Shown: piece by piece, positions 1 through 8,758 of the stretch | Layout: each line of letters begins with the position of its first letter | Numbering within the stretch: position 1 is the first letter of the stretch | Assembly: GCA_943789485.1 (NCBI GenBank) | Contig: CALSUH010000013.1 | Location: 172,134 to 236,133, forward strand | Direction of reading: 5' to 3' | Origin: an uncultured Pseudomonadales bacterium | GTDB taxonomy: Bacteria; Pseudomonadota; Gammaproteobacteria; Pseudomonadales; Pseudohongiellaceae | DNA: 64,000 bases | The notes under the pieces: generated by a model | Seen by the model: only the letters and a program-made list of their open reading frames with translations | Told to the model about the DNA's origin: nothing | Databases searched by the model: none | Position numbers and translations under genes: made by a program

Positions 1-1583
1 CCAAGGTTCGGCACCTCATGTGCGAAGCCCCACTCATCCACTACATTAGTTTCGCTGTTCAATCCCATCCGCGTTCCGCCATAGGCGTGCGTAGTCGCGC
101 CCATACTATTTCCCAACCCATACTTCACGATCTTGATGGCGCCAGCCTCTAGATACCATTGCTCCATTTTTTCTTGGGAGAAAGCGGCAATGCGCTTTTC
201 GTTATCACGATAGCGAGCGGTGATGCGAGTTACCGGGAAGCCCAGCGGATCCTTCACGACTGGGTCGAGGTCCAAGTAATTACCCTCGTAGGGAAGCGTC
301 GTTTTTTGTATATAAGAAGAGTTAGTTCTGTCGGCATTCTTCATGATAAATGCCTTCCAGTGAGAGCCCCAATTCCTTGTCTCGCCGAAGGTAGACATCT
401 TCGCGGCGCTCATCGGCTTCCTATCGGTGTGCACCCACAGGTTCGCACCACCGATAAAATCTAAATCGCTGTGGTCAAAATTGTCATCGGCCCATTCATC
501 GATCGCAACGCCCTGAGCAGGGAGGCCATACCAATTGTGTAGGTCTCTATCAAAGAGTGCGGTGACAGGCGCGCCCTGATGGTGAGTCATATAGTGTTTC
601 CCCACTTGCCCCGCCTTGTTGGCAAGACCATTCGGGAACGCTCGAGATGTGGAGAGCTGCAAAAGCCGCACGTTTTCATAGGCATAGCTGGCGAGCAACA
701 CTACATCCGCTGGCTGGAAGAATGTTTCGCTTCCTTTGATGTAGTCGACCCCGGTTACACGGCCATTATCATCCGTAACAATCCGCGTAACGCGAGCGAA
801 GGTCACAACCTCGAGATTACCCGTGTCCACTGCTTTAGGAATCACAGTGAACGCGGTGGAGCTCTTTGCCTTCACGTGGCAGCCACCCTTGTTACAGAAA
901 CCGTGATACTGACAAGGTGGGCGACCATCGAAGAGTTCTGTTGTGATTGCCGCCGGGCCCTGAAATGGATTCCAACCCAAACTTTCGGCAGCGTTACCCA
1001 TTAGATCTGTAAAAGGCGAGCTACGCAACGGCTTCATCGGATACTCTCGCTTACGTTCCCCTTCAAAAATATTTCCGGCGGTGTTCTTCTTGCCCTGCAC
1101 ATTGCCAGCCTGCCCGGAAATGCCAACTGTGTATTCGACCTTATCGTAGTAAGGCTCTAGCTCCGCATAACCGAAAGGCCAGTCTTCGACGGTAGTATCT
1201 TCAGGTATACGGCTTTCCCCGTAGCGTTTCTTGGTCTCGCTGACCACCTTGAAGTCCCATGGGTTTAAGCGCCAACTCTGCGCCCAGTAGTGCATGGTCG
1301 TGCCGCCTACTGCATTCATCATCGGGTGGCCGCCTTGGACGGCAGTATCACTGGATGTTGCGCGAACAGTCGGAGCCTCGCTCGCCGCCTTCTGCACAGA
1401 CTGCGGCCAGTTGCGCGATCCATTACGTAGTTCATCTGGCGCGAAGTCACGCGGGCTTAACCAGCCTCCCGCCTCAAGGCCGATCACCTTCAGCCCGGCA
1501 TTTGTCAGAGGTAGAGCAGCAACGCCGCCAGCAGCTCCCATACCTACGATTACAACATCTGTCTTAGCTAGTCGTTTAGGCAT
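1..1583 (-). CDS. GMC-family oxidoreductase, C-terminus cut by window edge
   Basis: FAD-dependent glucose-methanol-choline family oxidoreductase, probably the catalytic subunit of a periplasmic or membrane-associated sugar/alcohol dehydrogenase. The visible 527 codons begin MPKRLAKTDVVIVGMGAAGG, with the FAD-binding GxGxxG at residues 14-19, then the family's HPMMNAVGGTTMHYW stretch, a cysteine-containing CQYHGFCNKGGCHVKAKSS segment and, near the truncation, the GGTRMG and NVVD..G.AHEVPNLG regions. Only roughly 50 C-terminal residues should be missing. The ATG lies inside the last codons of the upstream subunit-3 gene (8-nt overlap), so the two are translationally coupled. Homologues pair with gluconate 2-dehydrogenase subunit 3-like proteins; the substrate cannot be told from sequence. 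Confidence 0.9.
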   Translation of the reverse strand, partial: MPKRLAKTDVVIVGMGAAGGVAALPLTNAGLKVIGLEAGGWLSPRDFAPDELRNGSRNWPQSVQKAASEAPTVRATSSDTAVQGGHPMMNAVGGTTMHYWAQSWRLNPWDFKVVSETKKRYGESRIPEDTTVEDWPFGYAELEPYYDKVEYTVGISGQAGNVQGKKNTAGNIFEGERKREYPMKPLRSSPFTDLMGNAAESLGWNPFQGPAAITTELFDGRPPCQYHGFCNKGGCHVKAKSSTAFTVIPKAVDTGNLEVVTFARVTRIVTDDNGRVTGVDYIKGSETFFQPADVVLLASYAYENVRLLQLSTSRAFPNGLANKAGQVGKHYMTHHQGAPVTALFDRDLHNWYGLPAQGVAIDEWADDNFDHSDLDFIGGANLWVHTDRKPMSAAKMSTFGETRNWGSHWKAFIMKNADRTNSSYIQKTTLPYEGNYLDLDPVVKDPLGFPVTRITARYRDNEKRIAAFSQEKMEQWYLEAGAIKIVKYGLGNSMGATTHAYGGTRMGLNSETNVVDEWGFAHEVPNL

Positions 1584-2340
1584 AACCGTCTCCTCCCTCG
1601 GCGTCCGTCAGGGAATTGTCGGCTAGTTTGGTGTAGGTACTGTGATCATAGGCTGATTGATGATTAGGAGGCAGGCTTGCTCCTGCAGATACATCCGCCT
1701 CACTAGCACCAAGGCGAATACCTGGATAACGCAACATATCCCAGCCGACGAAATCCTGATTGCCTCCATAATAAGGATCACAGAAAGTACCGTCGATCGT
1801 ATGGTTGCGAAGCATATTGAAAAAGCCACTGCCATTTGGAATAAACCCTGAAACCTTGTTGGTCTGCACAGCGAGCAGAATGGAATTCTGCTGATCGAGT
1901 GGCAACTCGGGAAAAAATTTTCCCCGCGTTTGACGCGCAAATTCGTTGATGGCATTTAGGCCAACACTATAATTGTGTCGCGCCCCGCTGTTATGACTGG
2001 CGAGAGATTTATCGATGTAGTGAACCGCTCGCGCTTCTCGCGCACCCGGGCCATGTTCGTCAGAGGGAATTAGACAGTCGCAGATCGCCGCAAGCGTTTC
2101 CGCCTCCTCAGCGGTCAACGCTTCGAGCGCCTCGCGCGGGGCAATGGCAATTGAATTGCTGTTCGTGCTTGTCGATTCGGCAGCGATTACATGGGAAGTT
2201 GCGATTGTACTCACCGCTGCCGCGCCGACCAGACCCGCACCCTTTAATAAATTGCGCCGAGAAGGATTGGTGAGGCTTTCCTCTAGCAGATCGCTCTTAC
2301 TATTTTTTCCACTACCGCTTCGATTATTTTTCTTATTCAT
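1576..2340 (-). CDS. Gluconate 2-dehydrogenase subunit 3 family protein, Tat-exported
   Basis: Small accessory subunit expected to be exported with, or to stabilise, the GMC oxidoreductase encoded just downstream. The 254-aa protein has a long polar N-terminus, a twin-arginine motif SRRNLLKGAG (Arg28-Arg29) and an alanine-rich hydrophobic stretch ending near residue 52. The mature part carries the family pattern LTAEEAETLAAICDCLIPSDEHGPGA followed by the helical core and a C-terminal GGNQDFVGWDMLRYPG-type segment. The gene end overlaps the GMC start by 8 nt, the usual arrangement for this pair. A second pair of the same kind lies at the other end of the window (62.9 kb). Function as a Tat-piggyback subunit is from family knowledge. 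Confidence 0.88.
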   Translation of the reverse strand: MNKKNNRSGSGKNSKSDLLEESLTNPSRRNLLKGAGLVGAAAVSTIATSHVIAAESTSTNSNSIAIAPREALEALTAEEAETLAAICDCLIPSDEHGPGAREARAVHYIDKSLASHNSGARHNYSVGLNAINEFARQTRGKFFPELPLDQQNSILLAVQTNKVSGFIPNGSGFFNMLRNHTIDGTFCDPYYGGNQDFVGWDMLRYPGIRLGASEADVSAGASLPPNHQSAYDHSTYTKLADNSLTDAEGGDGYA

Positions 2341-2671
2341 TGTTGCTCCGCTGAATCATGCTGAACAGCACGCAGGGCTGTAGACTTACTTTGATTGAGC
2401 GTAGCAAATATCCAATTTAGTGTATACGGCCCTTGACAGGGCTTCCCTCAAAGCCCTGTCAAGCAGTGGCCAATCTCTCGTGAGCAGCGCGCCGGCGCTT
2501 CAAACCTCCTATTGATCCTTAATAAGTGTGGCCTGACGGCCAAAACCTGTTATCTTTTCTATACGGCCTATGGGTTCAAGCTATTGACTAGCCCCATGGA
2601 TTTAACCGAGGTAGCGACACTCGAAGGGACATTGCTATACATCCCACTTTTTAGTTACGAGGAAAATAATA
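2341..2671. other. Divergent intergenic region
   Basis: 331 nt between the divergent subunit-3 gene (minus) and cupin gene (plus). It must hold the promoters of both. The only clear structure is the 13-bp inverted repeat listed separately; no further gene was recognised. Confidence 0.6.
2432..2463. repeat. 13-bp perfect inverted repeat in a divergent promoter region
   Basis: CTTGACAGGGCTT (2432-2444), six-base spacer CCCTCA, and its exact complement AAGCCCTGTCAAG (2451-2463). There is no T-run on either side, and both neighbours are transcribed away from it, so it is not a standard terminator. It could be an operator or a leader hairpin of the minus-strand GMC operon. Confidence 0.75.
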
Positions 2672-3133
2672 ATGACATTCAAAAGAATACTGACCCTGAC
2701 CAGCTTACTGTTTGCCGGGCTAATTATCTCCATTCAGACTCTATCTGCTCAGGTAGTCGAGCCTGATGAACATGACTTCATGGTTGCAACCCCCGATCAG
2801 TTGCAGCCTGAGGATGGCAGCATTACTACAGTCATCTACGGCGACCCGAGCAAATCCGGCATCTACGTAATTCAGATCACCTGGCCTCCGGGACGCGGCA
2901 GCCGACCTCACTATCACAATCAGGCACGCTACATTAACGTTCTCAGTGGTACTTGGTATGTACATACTGGTCCCGAGTCCGACACCTACAATCCAGATGC
3001 CATGACTGCAGTCGGGCCTGGCACTTTTATCTATGAGCCACCGAATGGTCACCACTATGACATGGCGAAAGACGAGGAAGTTGTGGTTCAAATCTTTGGA
3101 ATGGGTCCTGTAGTAACGACATCCATTCCATAA
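2672..3133 (+). CDS. Secreted cupin-domain protein
   Basis: Single-domain cupin of 153 aa with a Sec signal peptide (residues 1 to about 26, ending LSAQ), so probably periplasmic. The cupin motifs are visible: motif 1 around GSRPHYHNQARYINVLSG, with candidate metal ligands His80 and His82 but no glutamate at the usual following position, and motif 2 PPNGHHYDM with His127/His128. A strong ribosome binding site (GAGGA) precedes the ATG. It is a single-gene transcript ended by the terminator at 3177-3225. No enzymatic role can be assigned; cupins of this size include small isomerases, dioxygenases and sensors. Confidence 0.8.
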   Translation: MTFKRILTLTSLLFAGLIISIQTLSAQVVEPDEHDFMVATPDQLQPEDGSITTVIYGDPSKSGIYVIQITWPPGRGSRPHYHNQARYINVLSGTWYVHTGPESDTYNPDAMTAVGPGTFIYEPPNGHHYDMAKDEEVVVQIFGMGPVVTTSIP

Positions 3134-3176
3134 GACTAATTATTGAGCTGCAATCTAATTTCAGTTAGTTTGGAAG

Positions 3177-3225
3177 AATCCGCCGAAGCTGTTCACTGTA
3201 GAGTGAATACACGGCGGATTTTTTG
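3177..3225 (+). terminator. Rho-independent terminator of the cupin gene
   Basis: Arms AATCCGCCG (3177-3185) and CGGCGGATT (3212-3220) pair perfectly and run into a T-tract. An inner hairpin TTCACT..AGTGAA lies within the loop. The T-run is only on the plus strand. Confidence 0.85.
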
Positions 3226-3233
3226 CTTGCGAG

Positions 3234-4430
3234 CTAGACTAAATCGCTGCGACTAACTTCGTAAGTAATACCGCCACTGCTTTTCCCCAATGATCCGCGC
3301 TGAGAACTGAAATAGAGTCGCTGATAGCTAGGATCAAACGCGGGACCTGTTATTTCCGATTGGTCATGACCGACCACCTGCAATAATGGCGCGACACTGC
3401 CTTCATCGGTCAATACAACGATCTGCATATCACCGCCATCCTCGGCAATGAGAACATCACCTGTGGGTGTTATAACAACGTTGTCTACGCCTGTCAGGAT
3501 CGGGTTGTCGCTGGTCTCAACATCGTATAACACCTCAAGCTCTTGAGTGTTGGTGTGATAAACCCAGACCCGGTTGTCATGTTTTGTGGTGAAGTACGCT
3601 CTTCCCTCATAGAGTGCAATTCCCTCTCCGCCTCTAAATACGGCATAGGAAGGAACTTGCAACCGCGTTGCCTCAACTATTGCTAGTGGGTCCGGTACCG
3701 CGATCCATTCGATAAACGATTTACCATTTCTTGCGACCACCGATGCGATCTCCAACTGCCCACTGCTTAAGTCTGGCAATGGATGGTCAGGCCTAAATCT
3801 GTAGAAGGCACCAGCGGGATGATCTTCAGTTAAATATAGACATTTATTCTCGCTATCTACCGCGACAGCTTCGTGACGAAACGCTCCGAGAGCGGGCCTC
3901 ACCGCCGATGGGTTTCTGCCCATAGGATCGCATTCGTAAACCTGCCCATGAGTAAATTCTTCACAAGATAGCCAAGTTCCCCAAGGAGTAGGACCGCCTG
4001 CGCAATTGATAGAGGTGTTCTTCAGAATTTGATACGCATCGACGACTTCTCCCCCCGCATCAAAGCGAATCGCCCCGACACCACCACTAAAGCTGCGCAT
4101 CTCACTGTTGGAGACGTAGACCCAGCCGCCATCGTCTGCGGGGAATGTGGCACCCCCATCGGGCGCGGAGTGCCATGTGTATCCGGGCAAACCGGCCGGC
4201 GCCTCGCCAGAGCGAGCAATGATACGCGACTTGAAACCTTCGGGCAGCTTCAAGCCATTGGCATCGGGCTCAAGCAGAGCTCCTAAATTGCTAAGAGAAT
4301 AAAACGGGGATGTATCAAGGCCGGCTGCTGTAGCCTGCTGAAAACGCAAGAGACCACCTGCGGCAAACAATGCAGCTCCGTGCAAACCCATCTGCAAAAA
4401 ATGTCGTCTATTGTTACGCTGTTGGCTCAT
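3234..4430 (-). CDS. PhoX-family (DUF839) protein, Tat-exported
   Basis: 398-aa beta-propeller protein of the PhoX alkaline phosphatase / DUF839 family, expected in the periplasm, where PhoX enzymes hydrolyse phosphomonoesters using Ca and Fe. It starts with a twin-arginine signal (NRRHFLQMG, Arg8-Arg9). Family blocks seen: VSNSE (106-110), NCAGGPTPWGTWLSCEE (142-158), FRHEAVAVD (184-192) and YLTED (199-203), holding the acidic and cysteine residues conserved in PhoX. It is shorter than the classical PhoX (about 600 aa), so it belongs to a compact subgroup whose phosphatase activity is less certain. It converges with the cupin gene and is downstream of korAB but separated by about 77 nt. Confidence 0.82.
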   Translation of the reverse strand: MSQQRNNRRHFLQMGLHGAALFAAGGLLRFQQATAAGLDTSPFYSLSNLGALLEPDANGLKLPEGFKSRIIARSGEAPAGLPGYTWHSAPDGGATFPADDGGWVYVSNSEMRSFSGGVGAIRFDAGGEVVDAYQILKNTSINCAGGPTPWGTWLSCEEFTHGQVYECDPMGRNPSAVRPALGAFRHEAVAVDSENKCLYLTEDHPAGAFYRFRPDHPLPDLSSGQLEIASVVARNGKSFIEWIAVPDPLAIVEATRLQVPSYAVFRGGEGIALYEGRAYFTTKHDNRVWVYHTNTQELEVLYDVETSDNPILTGVDNVVITPTGDVLIAEDGGDMQIVVLTDEGSVAPLLQVVGHDQSEITGPAFDPSYQRLYFSSQRGSLGKSSGGITYEVSRSDLV

Positions 4431-4507
4431 GAGCTTAGTCTACACCCGTTTCTACATCAGTTATTTAGCAGCAGTTCAATCGTAAAGATTTGATTGCCGG
4501 CTGCGCG

Positions 4508-5506
4508 CTATTCAACTTCCCAGGTATGCCCACTGTGCAAGAGTTCTGTCATGGAGCCCTTCGCTTTTCGAATCGAAATCAGCTGCTGCTGAGAGTCATC
4601 TACATAGGAAGCCTTTTCTTCATGGTAAATCACACCTACTGCCACGGGAAGGTCTGGCCCCTTCATGGTCGCGAGCAGTGTGGCCAATACTTTATTGGTT
4701 TCGTTATGGATCAGCACATCATCACTAGTCGCCTCGACTACCTCAAGCTTGAGGCTGTCGTGATTGAGACGAATACCCCGCTCGCGTTCCTTACCAAATA
4801 CTATAGGTTCGCCATGTACCAGCTCAACCTTAAAATCAGCGGCTATCTTCTTGTCTGTAACCTGATTGAATATACCGTCGTTGTAGATAGGACAGTTCTG
4901 CAAGATCTCTATGAAAGACGTGCCTCTATGCTCATGACCCCGAGTCACTACCGCAGCCAGATGCTTGGCCTGAGTATCGATCGTGCGCGCTATAAAAGTT
5001 CCTCCCGAGCCTATTGCCACTTCACAGGGAGCCAGCGGAAGGTCGATAGAACCAGTAGGCGATGACGGTGATCGAGTGCCCGGAGGTGAGGTCGGCGAGT
5101 ATTGACCCTTGGTAAGCCCGTATATCTCATTGTTAAAAAGCAGGATCTGCAGGTCTACGTTACGCCGCAGCACATGCAACATATGGTTGCCGCCGATACT
5201 AAAGCCATCGCCGTCGCCGGTAATTACCCACACATCCAATTCTGGATTCGCGAGCTTAACGCCAGTAGCTACTGCTGGAGCACGACCGTGAATAGTATGG
5301 AAACCAAAGGTATTCATGTAATAAGGAAAACGCGATGAACAACCAATGCCGGAGATAAATACTTGATTCTCTTTTGGCTGCTCGAATGTTGGCATTAGCT
5401 TCTGAATAGTCTTCAGTATGGCGTAGTCGCCACAACCTGGGCACCAACGCACTTCCTGATCGGAGGCATAGTCCTTGACGGTTAATTTGGGTAGCGCTTG
5501 ATTCAT
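4508..5506 (-). CDS. korB: 2-oxoacid:ferredoxin oxidoreductase beta subunit
   Basis: Thiamine-diphosphate-binding beta subunit (332 aa) of a 2-oxoglutarate-type ferredoxin oxidoreductase, which oxidatively decarboxylates a 2-oxoacid to the acyl-CoA and reduces ferredoxin in the cytoplasm. Evidence: WCPGCGDYAIL (Cys22, Cys25), the TPP/Mg motif GDGDGFSIGGNH (97-108) continuing to NNEIYGLTKGQ (125-135). Its ATG overlaps the stop of korA by 4 nt (ATGA), so the two subunits are translationally coupled. No separate ferredoxin or delta subunit gene is adjacent. 2-Oxoglutarate is the likely substrate from family resemblance; pyruvate or another 2-oxoacid is possible. Confidence 0.88.
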   Translation of the reverse strand: MNQALPKLTVKDYASDQEVRWCPGCGDYAILKTIQKLMPTFEQPKENQVFISGIGCSSRFPYYMNTFGFHTIHGRAPAVATGVKLANPELDVWVITGDGDGFSIGGNHMLHVLRRNVDLQILLFNNEIYGLTKGQYSPTSPPGTRSPSSPTGSIDLPLAPCEVAIGSGGTFIARTIDTQAKHLAAVVTRGHEHRGTSFIEILQNCPIYNDGIFNQVTDKKIAADFKVELVHGEPIVFGKERERGIRLNHDSLKLEVVEATSDDVLIHNETNKVLATLLATMKGPDLPVAVGVIYHEEKASYVDDSQQQLISIRKAKGSMTELLHSGHTWEVE

Positions 5507-7389
5507 GAATTGCTCCCTGAGGTGGCTATCTTTGCGTGGATCGCCGCTAGAATTTCACCAATTTTGAACGGCTGGCCGGCCACCTTATTTAAGGCTTCAG
5601 CATCGATTAAATATTCGGACCGAATAAGCCGCACAAATTGACCAGTGTTCATTTCCGGCACCAGAATCGAATCGAAGCTTTTAAGCAGCTGCCCAAGATT
5701 TCGAGGCAAGGGAGACAGATAGCGCACTTGGATATGTGATACATCCAAGCCTTCGGCGCGCGCCCGCTTAACAGCCTGATGTATAGCGCCAAACGTAGAG
5801 CCCCATCCAACAACTGCTAGCTTGCCGGTTTTATGCCCGAGGCAGACTTCCTGTAGAGGAATATCATTTGCGATTCCTGCGATCTTCGCCTGGCGCAGAT
5901 CGGTCATCTTCTGGTGATTGGCAGGGTCGTAAGATATGTCGCCGGTGTCGAAGCTACGCTCTATGCCACCGATGCGATGCTCGAGCCCCGCTGTTCCAGG
6001 CTTAGCCCATACGCGCGCCAAGGTATCCTCATTACGAATCGAAGGCTTAAAGTCTTCTGCCTTGGTGTAGTGCTGAACAGGGAATGGCTCGAACTCGGAC
6101 AAATCGGGAATCTTCCAAGGCTCTGCAGCATTCGCCAGATAACCATCGGAAAGCAGCATCACAGGCGTCATGTATTTCGTTGCAAGACGCACGGCTTCAA
6201 TAGCCGCATCGAAACAATCTGTAGGGGTGGAAGATGCAATAACTGGCATCGGCGTATCGCCGTGCCTACCGTAGAGCGCCATATTCAAGTCTGACTGTTC
6301 CGTCTTAGTAGGCAGACCAGTCGAGGGACCACCGCGCTGTGTGTTAACGACTAGCAAAGGTAGCTCAGTCGCGCAGGCCAGCGCTATGCCCTCGGACTTT
6401 AGAGCGATACCGGGGCCAGCACTGGAAGTAACCCCTAGCGAGCCGGCAAAAGATGCGCCTATAGCGGCACACACAGCAGCGATTTCATCCTCTGCCTGAA
6501 ACGTATTGATACCGAAATCACGGTGGCGCACCAACTCATGCAGCAGGTTCGATGCCGGCGTAATGGGATAAGAGGCGAATAGCATTTCTATATTTGCCAG
6601 CTCAGAACCGGCAACAAGGCCCCAAGCAAGCGCGTTAGTGCCCGTGATATTACGATAGGTGCCCGGTGAAACTTTTGCCTTCGGTACTTTGTAGACATGT
6701 ATCCCGGCAGGCAGCTCGGCAGTCTCGCCGTAAGCGTGGCCCGCGTTCAAAGCGGCAATGTTTGCGCTGGCTATAACAGGCTTGCTGGCAAACTTTGTCT
6801 TCAGGCTCTCGATAGTTCCGGCGCGATCACGATCGAATAACCAGAGCACCAACCCCAGAGTCCACATGTTCTTGCTGCGCACTCCAGTTTTGTGGCCGAG
6901 ATTAAATTCTGCGACGGCAGCCAAAACCTGTTTCGTAATATCGATCTCAAGGACGCGGAATTTATCTAGGGATCCATCCTCTAAAGGATTTACCTGATAT
7001 TTGGCTTTGGTCAGGTTCTTGGCCGTGAAGGCACCGCTATCTACGATTAACAGTCCGCCATCGACCAAATTATCTACGTTAGTAATTAGTGCCGCTGGGT
7101 TCATCACAACGAGTACGTCGAGCGCATCACCTGCCGTCGTAACATCATTCGCACCGAAGTAAATCTGAAACGCGGAGACACCGAAAGTTGCACCAACAGG
7201 CGCACGAATCTCAGCAGGGAAGTCTGGAAACGTCGATAGATCGTTTCCGTAAAGCGCTGTGGCCTCGGTGAAGTTATTCCCGGTCAACTGCATACCGTCG
7301 CCAGAATCTCCAGCAAAGCGCACGACTACGTCGACCACTTCCTTCTCGTCGAGATGGTGTTCATCCAAATTTTCTTCAACTAATTCCAT
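5503..7389 (-). CDS. korA: 2-oxoacid:ferredoxin oxidoreductase alpha subunit (gamma-alpha fusion)
   Basis: 628-aa partner of korB. Residues about 20-210 form the gamma domain (FAGDSGDGMQLTGN at 25-38); residues about 245-620 form the pyrimidine-binding alpha domain with SYPITPAS (273-280), TSSAGPGIALKSEG (321-334) and QRGGPSTGLPTKTEQ (351-365). This fused two-subunit form is typical of oxygen-tolerant KorAB enzymes in aerobic bacteria, in contrast to four-subunit anaerobic forms. It is first in a two-gene operon. The enzyme may replace or supplement the NAD-linked 2-oxoglutarate dehydrogenase of the TCA cycle. Confidence 0.88.
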   Translation of the reverse strand: MELVEENLDEHHLDEKEVVDVVVRFAGDSGDGMQLTGNNFTEATALYGNDLSTFPDFPAEIRAPVGATFGVSAFQIYFGANDVTTAGDALDVLVVMNPAALITNVDNLVDGGLLIVDSGAFTAKNLTKAKYQVNPLEDGSLDKFRVLEIDITKQVLAAVAEFNLGHKTGVRSKNMWTLGLVLWLFDRDRAGTIESLKTKFASKPVIASANIAALNAGHAYGETAELPAGIHVYKVPKAKVSPGTYRNITGTNALAWGLVAGSELANIEMLFASYPITPASNLLHELVRHRDFGINTFQAEDEIAAVCAAIGASFAGSLGVTSSAGPGIALKSEGIALACATELPLLVVNTQRGGPSTGLPTKTEQSDLNMALYGRHGDTPMPVIASSTPTDCFDAAIEAVRLATKYMTPVMLLSDGYLANAAEPWKIPDLSEFEPFPVQHYTKAEDFKPSIRNEDTLARVWAKPGTAGLEHRIGGIERSFDTGDISYDPANHQKMTDLRQAKIAGIANDIPLQEVCLGHKTGKLAVVGWGSTFGAIHQAVKRARAEGLDVSHIQVRYLSPLPRNLGQLLKSFDSILVPEMNTGQFVRLIRSEYLIDAEALNKVAGQPFKIGEILAAIHAKIATSGSNS

Positions 7390-7525
7390 ACGCTATGCAT
7401 AACCCTTAAGACAGCTAGAGATTTGTAACCTACTACGCATTTCATTGATCTGTGGCTACAGCTCAGGGGCTGAATAACCACTATGACTTGTTAAAAACGA
7501 AGCTGAATTCTAGCAGAAATCTAGA

Positions 7526-7560
7526 GGCGGGTCTTACAAATTGGAATTTGCAGACCCGCC
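7526..7560 (-). terminator. Strong hairpin after the 7569-8504 gene
   Basis: Nearly perfect hairpin 9 nt past the stop: GGCGGGTCT / AGACCCGCC outer arms plus inner GCAAATT / AATTTGT arms. The following minus-strand sequence is T-rich rather than a clean T-run. It probably terminates the propeller gene. Confidence 0.75.
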
Positions 7561-7568
7561 AGGGGAAC

Positions 7569-8504
7569 TTACTGTTTGATGAATTTACGTATGATACTGC
7601 CTTCGCCGCCTTCTCCGCCGGTGACCTCTCCTGTGTAGACATTGCCATCGGCATCAACCACCACGCCTTCTGGCTCAGAGCCCTCAATGAAGCCCATAAC
7701 GGTGCCGTCTTCGGCGCTGCCATAGGTTACGCCACGCTTGCTCTGATAGTCGGCCACATAGAGTATGTCGTTCTGATCGATGAACATGCCACTAGGCCAG
7801 CCGAACTGATCCCACTGATCGATGTATGTACCCTCTTGATCAAAAATCTGTATACGATGATTCGAACGATCCCCTACTAATACCCGACCTCTTCTGTCGA
7901 TGACTATTGTATGCGGCATATTGAGTTCGCCCGGACCTGTGCCCTTGCTACCCCATTCCATCAGGTATCTACCTTCTTTGCTGAACTTAACGATGCGGTT
8001 ATTCCAGTGTCCATCGGCAACGAAGATATCGCCATTTGCGGCTACTGCCGAATCGGCTGGCCCATCAAAGGTATTCGGCAGCGTGCCACCAAATCCTCTG
8101 GCACCTAGGCGGAGCAAGACTGAGCCATCTGTATCGAACTGCGTGACTAACTGGCCTTCGGTTCGATTAAAATCGGTAGCCCAGAGAGTGCCATCAGTAG
8201 CAGCACGAAAACCATGCGCTGTCGCGACCCAACCCTCGCCAAATGTGTCGACCAATTCACCACTGGGTGAGAACTTCAAGATGGGCGGCTCAGCGCGATG
8301 AAAGGCGTAGATAAACCCTTCTTTATCTATCGTTACGTTCGGAACCTGGCCCCACTCGATGCCTTCAGGCAGGGGCTGCGGCCAGTTCGGGTCAAGCACA
8401 TATTCCTGCGCTGCTGCCGAGCTTGTTAGAAATCCGCTTGCCAATAATGACGTGGCTAGGAATAAATTCTTAATGACTGTACGGCTATCTTTCATAGTTC
8501 TCAT
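7569..8504 (-). CDS. Secreted NHL-type beta-propeller protein
   Basis: 311-aa secreted six-bladed beta-propeller resembling the NHL-repeat / peptidyl-alpha-hydroxyglycine lyase-like family common in environmental bacteria. Signal peptide residues 1 to about 32 (ending SAAAQ). NHL-like blades are seen as repeats of the GxxYVADxxNxRI type, for example GDIFVADGHWNNRIVKFS and GRVLVGDRSNHRIQIFD, with histidines PHTIVID between blades. The start could be Met1 or Met4 (8495); Met4 has a GAGA closer to optimal spacing. No catalytic function can be claimed. A longer paralog lies at 34072-35244. Confidence 0.82.
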   Translation of the reverse strand: MRTMKDSRTVIKNLFLATSLLASGFLTSSAAAQEYVLDPNWPQPLPEGIEWGQVPNVTIDKEGFIYAFHRAEPPILKFSPSGELVDTFGEGWVATAHGFRAATDGTLWATDFNRTEGQLVTQFDTDGSVLLRLGARGFGGTLPNTFDGPADSAVAANGDIFVADGHWNNRIVKFSKEGRYLMEWGSKGTGPGELNMPHTIVIDRRGRVLVGDRSNHRIQIFDQEGTYIDQWDQFGWPSGMFIDQNDILYVADYQSKRGVTYGSAEDGTVMGFIEGSEPEGVVVDADGNVYTGEVTGGEGGEGSIIRKFIKQ

Positions 8505-8758
8505 AATAGTTGCGACCCTAGTTTCTACCTATTTATTGTGTGGCTAGTTGCGAAGCAATGTACCGATTCTATGCCGGTTTGCTTAGCTTACACGGTATAG
8601 CAAGTGAATCAAATAATCAGCTACTCGATCGGAATCAGCGCTTTTCATTCTTTTTAGTAGTCCCGCGAAGGGTTTTCCCTACTGCCACGTATAGATCATT
8701 GACTGTCGCGACTAACCTTTTAACCGGCTTTTGCAAGAGCCAATAGGGAGCAGGAATC

